In this document: in pieces, positions 59,698 through 64,000 of the stretch
How positions within the stretch are numbered: the stretch's first letter is position 1
Layout: each line of letters starts with the position of its first letter
Assembly (NCBI RefSeq): GCF_020379485.1
Contig: NC_063450.1
Span: forward strand, 43,242,681-43,306,680
Length of the DNA: 64,000 bases
Origin: Brassica napus
Lineage: Eukaryota > Streptophyta > Magnoliopsida > Brassicales > Brassicaceae
Reading direction: 5' to 3'
The notes under the pieces: generated by a model
Seen by the model: the letters and a program-made list of their open reading frames with translations, nothing else
Databases searched by the model: none
Told to the model about the DNA's origin: nothing
Translations under genes and position numbers: made by a program

Positions 59698-60594
59698 CTA
59701 GCCTCGGTTGCTTAACATGTCAAGGATGGTGTAAGCAGCTTTCTGGAACTGTTCTTTCTCTTCCTCGAGAACCCTTTTCTTCTCCATTGCATAATCCTTT
59801 GATTTCTCAATCTCCTCCTTTATTCCAACTGAGTTTTGATCGATCTCACTGCATGGTTTTTTTTCCAACCAAGAGAAAAAGAGGTAATGAATAAGAGCAC
59901 TCAGCAGTATCCACTAGTTAGGTAATATACTTACTTGACCAACTTGAGCATATTCTCCATTCCCATCTGAACTTGCTGCGACATTTCTGCCAAATTGAAA
60001 TGCATCAGGGGACCAGTGATTGCTAGAAAGTTGAACAACAGAATCTAAACGCATTGTTCATAAAGAAATATAGAGAAAACATGTAATCGTCGGTCTACTC
60101 ATGCTATTTGTATAAAGCCAAAGGGACACAAAGATACAGGTAAAAGGTTGCACATCAAATCTAATACACATTGTTCAAAAACGAACCGGAGAAAACATTA
60201 ACCTGTAATCTCAGTCCCAGCACTTATCTAATCCATGAATAAAATAACATTGACCACGGCTATAGTATCACACCTACACTACAGTTATTTTCATCTACGA
60301 GAGAAGCAACTAACAATGGCGGTTTCTAATAAACATCTCAGCACGAGAAGAAACGCGAATTCGAATTTAGATCAAGCGATTAAGCCAATTTTGACAACGA
60401 ATCGTAGTAGTTTTTTGCGATAAGCGAGTATGAAAACGGAACTCCTGATTCCTATGGCAGTCTCCAAATGTTGCTTATGAATGAAAAGATTATCGGGAAA
60501 ATGGAGGAAACAAACCGAATACGAGAGATGCCAGATCCGATTCAGCTTGCTGAGGAACCAGCTCCGCACAACTCTGCGCCGGTGATTCCGCCAT
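59698..60594 (-). CDS. Small uncharacterised coiled-coil protein, 93 aa
   Basis: Three exons on the minus strand (60594-60516, 59986-59935, 59848-59698) join in phase with GT-AG introns to 93 residues starting MAESPAQSCAELVPQQ and ending TILDMLSNRG. The C-terminal two-thirds is a charged helix (KEEIEKSKDYAMEKKRVLEE) with clear coiled-coil character. The N-terminus is short and polar. There is no signal peptide or membrane segment. I do not recognise a named family with confidence; by position it may be the gene I recall as At5g25570, listed as an unknown or PMF1-binding-like protein. The exact phase fit and conserved-looking composition support a real gene. It is too fragmented across exons to appear as a long ORF. 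Confidence 0.75.
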
Positions 60595-61340
60595 TATAGC
60601 TGTCAGAGAGATATTTCGAAGACGAGTGATGAGTGTATTTGTGACTTGTTGTGAGGGTGCCGATTTGTTTGAAGACGAGTGCGAGTGTTTTGGGCTTGGC
60701 CCATTTTAAAAACTCCGGAGCTATGCCACAACTTTGCAATTTTGAATAATTAAAAATCATTAAACATTTGGATTGTAATTATAATTAGTTTACATATTTA
60801 CAAAAAACAAAGGGTCTCAAACATGAAGCTTATCTCTATGATGTAGACACGTATCAAATATTTTCTGAATATTTTGTGTTATTAAGCATATAAATCACCT
60901 AAACATGATAAAACTTTTAGAAATCATAAATATTTAATTATATAATAATTAAGTAGAATTATATAGTTTGGGTGGTTTTAGATGGTTTTTTATATTTTGT
61001 AATTTAAATGATAAGGTTAGTAGCTTGGTGGGGACAAGAGGTGATCGTGTGATATGTGCGGTCAAATGGTTACCACCGTTCGTTCTTATTAATGAACCTG
61101 AAAAAGGCTTAACAAACAAGAATCATATATAATAATAAAATTATGTGAAGTTAAAAATAAACACACACATGCAAATCTATTAAAGGAGACAAGTCCTACA
61201 CTTTGTCCTATAGATTTGCAGCTTGCTGTCTCAAACAAATTCCCTCTGGCTCTAAACAATCTCGTTTCAACACATGCCCTTTTCTAGTCTCTACAATAGA
61301 TCGATCAGTTCACCGGTGGCTGCGAGGAGGAGCCGCCCTG
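60595..61340. other. Spacer between the coiled-coil and LRR genes
   Basis: It holds the promoter of the coiled-coil gene (60595-60760) and, near 61340, the 3' end of the LRR gene. AT-rich between. No gene. Confidence 0.45.
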
Positions 61341-62597
61341 TTAAGCACTCGGAGACGGCTGCGGCGCTGGTGGAAGAGACGGCGCCGATGGTGGAGAAAA
61401 CGGTGATATCTGAGGTGGAGGAGGAGAAAGATGGCCTGGACAAACACAGGAAGAAGTGACAGGACTACACTTGTAGGAGTCACAATCCACGGGCTTCGAC
61501 AAAAACACCTTACACTCCATCGTCGACCTCTGCACTTTCACATCCTTGAGACAGTTCATCGTGCTATTATAAGTCTCTAGATAACGACACGTTGGTGGTT
61601 CTCCAGTGAAGTAGTTAGACCCGTATATAAACTCTCTAAGATTCTTAAGCAAACAGATCTCCTCCGGTATTACACCGGAGAACATGTTACGCTCTACGTT
61701 TAACACCTCTAGACTCTCCATCTGGCCCATTGACTCCGGCAACTCTCCGACCAGGGAGTTGTAACTAATATCCAAAACTGTGACGTTTTTGAGCAGCCCC
61801 ATGTCATTGGGTAGACAGGACTGTAAACCGTTATCCATCAAGATGATCTCGTTCAGAGTCTTACCCATCTTGCTGAAACTCGTCGGTATACATCCGTCAA
61901 ACCGGTTCGACGCCAAAACTAGAACCGATACCGGGGAACTCCCCATGTTAACCGGGATTTTACTAGTGAACCGGTTACTATTCAGAAACAAAGCGTCTAG
62001 GTCCTTTTCGAATAGAGATTCTGGTAATCCCCCTTCGAATTCGTTGTACCGGAGATCAAGGTATTTTAACTTCGGTAAACCGATAACCAATTCCGGGAAT
62101 TTACCAGCGAACCGGTTATTGCTGAGATCAAGTTCAAACAAGAGACTCAGCTGAGAAAACCCGAGTGGGAGTGTCCCACAGAACCGGTTCGAGTTGACGT
62201 GAAACAGAGCAATGTCTGTGAGGAGGCCAAGCTCTTCGGGGAGATGACCGGCGATATCTCCATGGTTTAGATCGACGCCGGAGACAGTTTTGTTGATAGA
62301 AGGGTCGTCGAGGGATTCAGAGCATACTACTCCGTTGTAGTCACACACACGGGGTCCGAACCAGTTTAACGTTAGGTTCCACGGGTCAGAGATCATGGTC
62401 CGCTTCCACGCTTGTAACGCCACGTAAGCTCTCTCGAGCCGTACGTTTTCGAAGATGAAGTATGGAGGTATCGTTATTGGGTCGTCTCGGACGTAAAGTT
62501 GCCGGGACCCACTATAAGAAGCGGTTGCGACGCGCGATATGTAAAGTAAGATGATGGTCGCGGCGAACGATAATAGGGTCGGTTGATAGATCCTCAT
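61341..62597 (-). CDS. Secreted LRR protein, LRR-extensin-like without extensin repeats
   Basis: A single-exon minus-strand gene of 418 residues. ATG at 62597-62595; the codon before it is GTG. The first 28 residues (MRIYQPTLLSFAATIILLYI) are a signal peptide. An LRRNT_2-type cap follows (YVALQAWKRTMISDPWNLT, then NWFGPRVCDYNGVVC). About nine to ten plant-type leucine-rich repeats come next (LDLSNNRFAGKFP, LDLRYNEFEGGLPESLF, LVLASNRFDGCIPTSFSKMG, LNVERNMFSGVIPEEICLL). A cysteine-rich cap leads to a short proline-rich tail (SPPPPQISPFSPPSAPSLPP). LRX proteins share this LRR module but carry long SPPPP extensin repeats that anchor them in the wall. Here the tail is only about 30 residues, so it resembles the shorter LRX-related proteins (I recall At5g25550). 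Likely located in the apoplast, where LRX proteins bind RALF peptides; for this member that is inference. Confidence 0.9.
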   Translation of the reverse strand: MRIYQPTLLSFAATIILLYISRVATASYSGSRQLYVRDDPITIPPYFIFENVRLERAYVALQAWKRTMISDPWNLTLNWFGPRVCDYNGVVCSESLDDPSINKTVSGVDLNHGDIAGHLPEELGLLTDIALFHVNSNRFCGTLPLGFSQLSLLFELDLSNNRFAGKFPELVIGLPKLKYLDLRYNEFEGGLPESLFEKDLDALFLNSNRFTSKIPVNMGSSPVSVLVLASNRFDGCIPTSFSKMGKTLNEIILMDNGLQSCLPNDMGLLKNVTVLDISYNSLVGELPESMGQMESLEVLNVERNMFSGVIPEEICLLKNLREFIYGSNYFTGEPPTCRYLETYNSTMNCLKDVKVQRSTMECKVFLSKPVDCDSYKCSPVTSSCVCPGHLSPPPPQISPFSPPSAPSLPPAPQPSPSA

Positions 62598-63183
62598 CAC
62601 AGTATAATGGTGTTTAGTTTTGTTAAATTCACTCTTCTTTCGTTATTTTTTTGTTTTGTTTTAGTTGTTGATTTAAGTCTGTGAAAGAGAGAGATTAGCA
62701 GTGAATGCTACAGGTTCTTATTATTAGATGTGAGAGTTGAGTAAAACATTATATGCATCGCTATTTTTAGATGTTTGATTAGTCATTAGTAGATTGTCAA
62801 ATCTTTTTCCTATTACATCGTTGGCGTTGACCCAGATGTCTGAAGGATGTATTGTTTTTTATTCTTTTAAGAGAACATAAAAACTGTATTGTCTTTCATT
62901 ATTATTTTAGAGATATTAGTGGAATGATGAATAACTAAATAAAAAGATTATAAGACTAATCATTTTTATTTGGAATTGACTTGGCAAATGTGAATTGAAA
63001 ATCATACCACTAGTTTAGCGTCCAAGTAACCCAAGTTTAACGAATCAGAGTTAAAAATACACATATAGTATGTGATGATGCTAGTTTTTAGGGATTAAAC
63101 TCAGGGGTTTGTTTATTGCTAAGGTACTGGCTACGGCTTATTTTATTTTTTTTACTGTCATCCTTGGTATAAAAATTAGTGGA
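62598..63183. promoter_or_regulatory. Upstream region of the LRR gene
   Basis: Probable minus-strand promoter and 5' UTR, including a GAGAGAGA tract at about 62686-62694. No defined elements. Confidence 0.35.
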
Positions 63184-63232
63184 AATGTCTAGTTAACCTT
63201 TTTTCTTGCTAAAAAAATGTCTAGTTAACCTT
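63184..63232. repeat. Micro-insertion scar with 17-bp direct repeats
   Basis: AATGTCTAGTTAACCTT at 63184-63200 and 63216-63232 flanks the 15-bp filler TTTTCTTGCTAAAAA. Perfect repeats. Confidence 0.9.
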
Positions 63233-63239
63233 GATATTA

Positions 63240-63540
63240 GACCATCATTAATCTCAATCTCTTAACTAGATTTTTAGCGGTTGTAATTGACGCTTCTAAG
63301 AAGAGATATAATTAAAAAATATAATAAAATATTCTAATAAGAGATATAATTAAATAAGAAAACCCCAATCTAATAGACGGTTCTTAACTTTTCTTAGATT
63401 TTAATTTAAAAAATGTAAGAACTATCTCTTAAATAAGAGATATAAGTAGTTTTTTAGCCAAAAGTGTAAAAAAAAAAAAAACAAAAAATATCAAATCATG
63501 AGTTAAGAACCCCGGTCTTTTGACCGGGGTTAATGATGCT
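63240..63540. mobile_element. Tourist-like MITE
   Basis: The ends GACCATCATTAAT and GGTTAATGATGCT are imperfect inverted repeats, preceded by TTA (63237-63239) and followed by TTT. Inner motifs (TCTTAACT, CGGTTCTTAACT, GAGTTAAGAACC) resemble those of the element at 5676. About 300 bp, no ORF. Confidence 0.65.
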
Positions 63541-63730
63541 TTTACTTTTTGCTAACTTGAACTCATTGGTAGTATGTCAAAAATCATCCACAGAACATAT
63601 TATATATATCCTTTTTTGGCTTTTTGAGCTCTCTACCGGAATTCTTTTCCGATTTGGTTTTGCTTTTCTGTCACGGTGGTGGTGTGTTTCCTTTTTTGGG
63701 TCGCCTTTAAATTTTGGGTGAGAATTGATT

Positions 63731-63762
<32 letters not shown>

Positions 63763-64000
63763 GTGATTGAAAAATCAAAAGATCTGAACTCCCTTTTTCT
63801 TCCCCATTATTTCTCCCATTTTCCCAATTTACTTTGTCCACATTCCTTATCGCCTCATCACTTTCCTTTTTGGTTTCCATTAATTAATCCTTACATTTCA
63901 ATTCCAATGATTTCCATCAAAATCATCACTGAATATTGCAGTCTTAATAGCAATTATAGGTCGATTTGCGTAGACCTTCTCCCCAAACTCGACTTGCATC
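63541..64000. other. Flanking region with a 30-base T run
   Basis: A (T)30 tract lies at 63732-63761. The following CT-rich sequence (63785-63870) looks like the 5' leader of a gene beyond the window on the plus strand, but no coding sequence is reached. Confidence 0.35.

Noticed and set aside
1..64000. CRISPR arrays, operons or bacterial-type signals
   Set aside because: None seen. Gene structure, introns and repeats are those of a plant nucleus.

Overview
This window is plant nuclear DNA. The genes have GT-AG introns, and the spaces between them are AT-rich and packed with LINEs, Copia elements, MITEs and SINE relics. The protein sequences point to a Brassicaceae species, most likely a Brassica or radish relative rather than Arabidopsis itself. 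From memory, eIF3 subunit L, YUC6, RD22, a DUF630/DUF632 gene and an LRR gene lie in this neighbourhood on Arabidopsis chromosome 5 (about At5g25757 down to At5g25550). The window would then be a collinear block, expanded by transposons and missing some members. This rests on recall, not on an alignment.

Left part (1-22.6 kb): a complete eIF3L gene (191-2354), then about 17.6 kb of gene-poor DNA, then a complete YUC6-type auxin biosynthesis gene (19999-22639). The gap holds a damaged tRNA-Phe, a Stowaway and several Tourist-like MITEs, a decayed LINE, an ORF1-only LINE-like element, and an 850-bp foldback element with a perfect 9-bp target duplication and arms built of telomere-like repeats.

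Middle (22.6-49.9 kb): a 27-kb transposon-rich interval separates YUC6 from RD22, which I recall as neighbours in Arabidopsis. It holds a SINE with a 13-bp target duplication, two of the three copies of a CCGAAC-rich repeat family, an inactivated Copia element on the minus strand (29779-34638), a second Copia element on the plus strand that keeps only gag (34789-41246), and a Helitron-like tract with broken exons of an eIF2-beta gene.

Right part (49.9-64 kb) is gene-rich. RD22 (BURP domain) and the DUF630/DUF632 gene are on the plus strand. An 11-exon DDT-domain gene, a 93-residue coiled-coil gene and a single-exon LRR gene are on the minus strand. These are independent plant genes (translation, auxin synthesis, stress-responsive wall protein, membrane signalling, chromatin, cell wall) with no operon-like relationship.

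The most unusual pattern is a set of about seven tiny insertions: 11-17-bp direct repeats flanking 6-24 bp of mostly A-rich filler. They look like the smallest possible retroposition scars.
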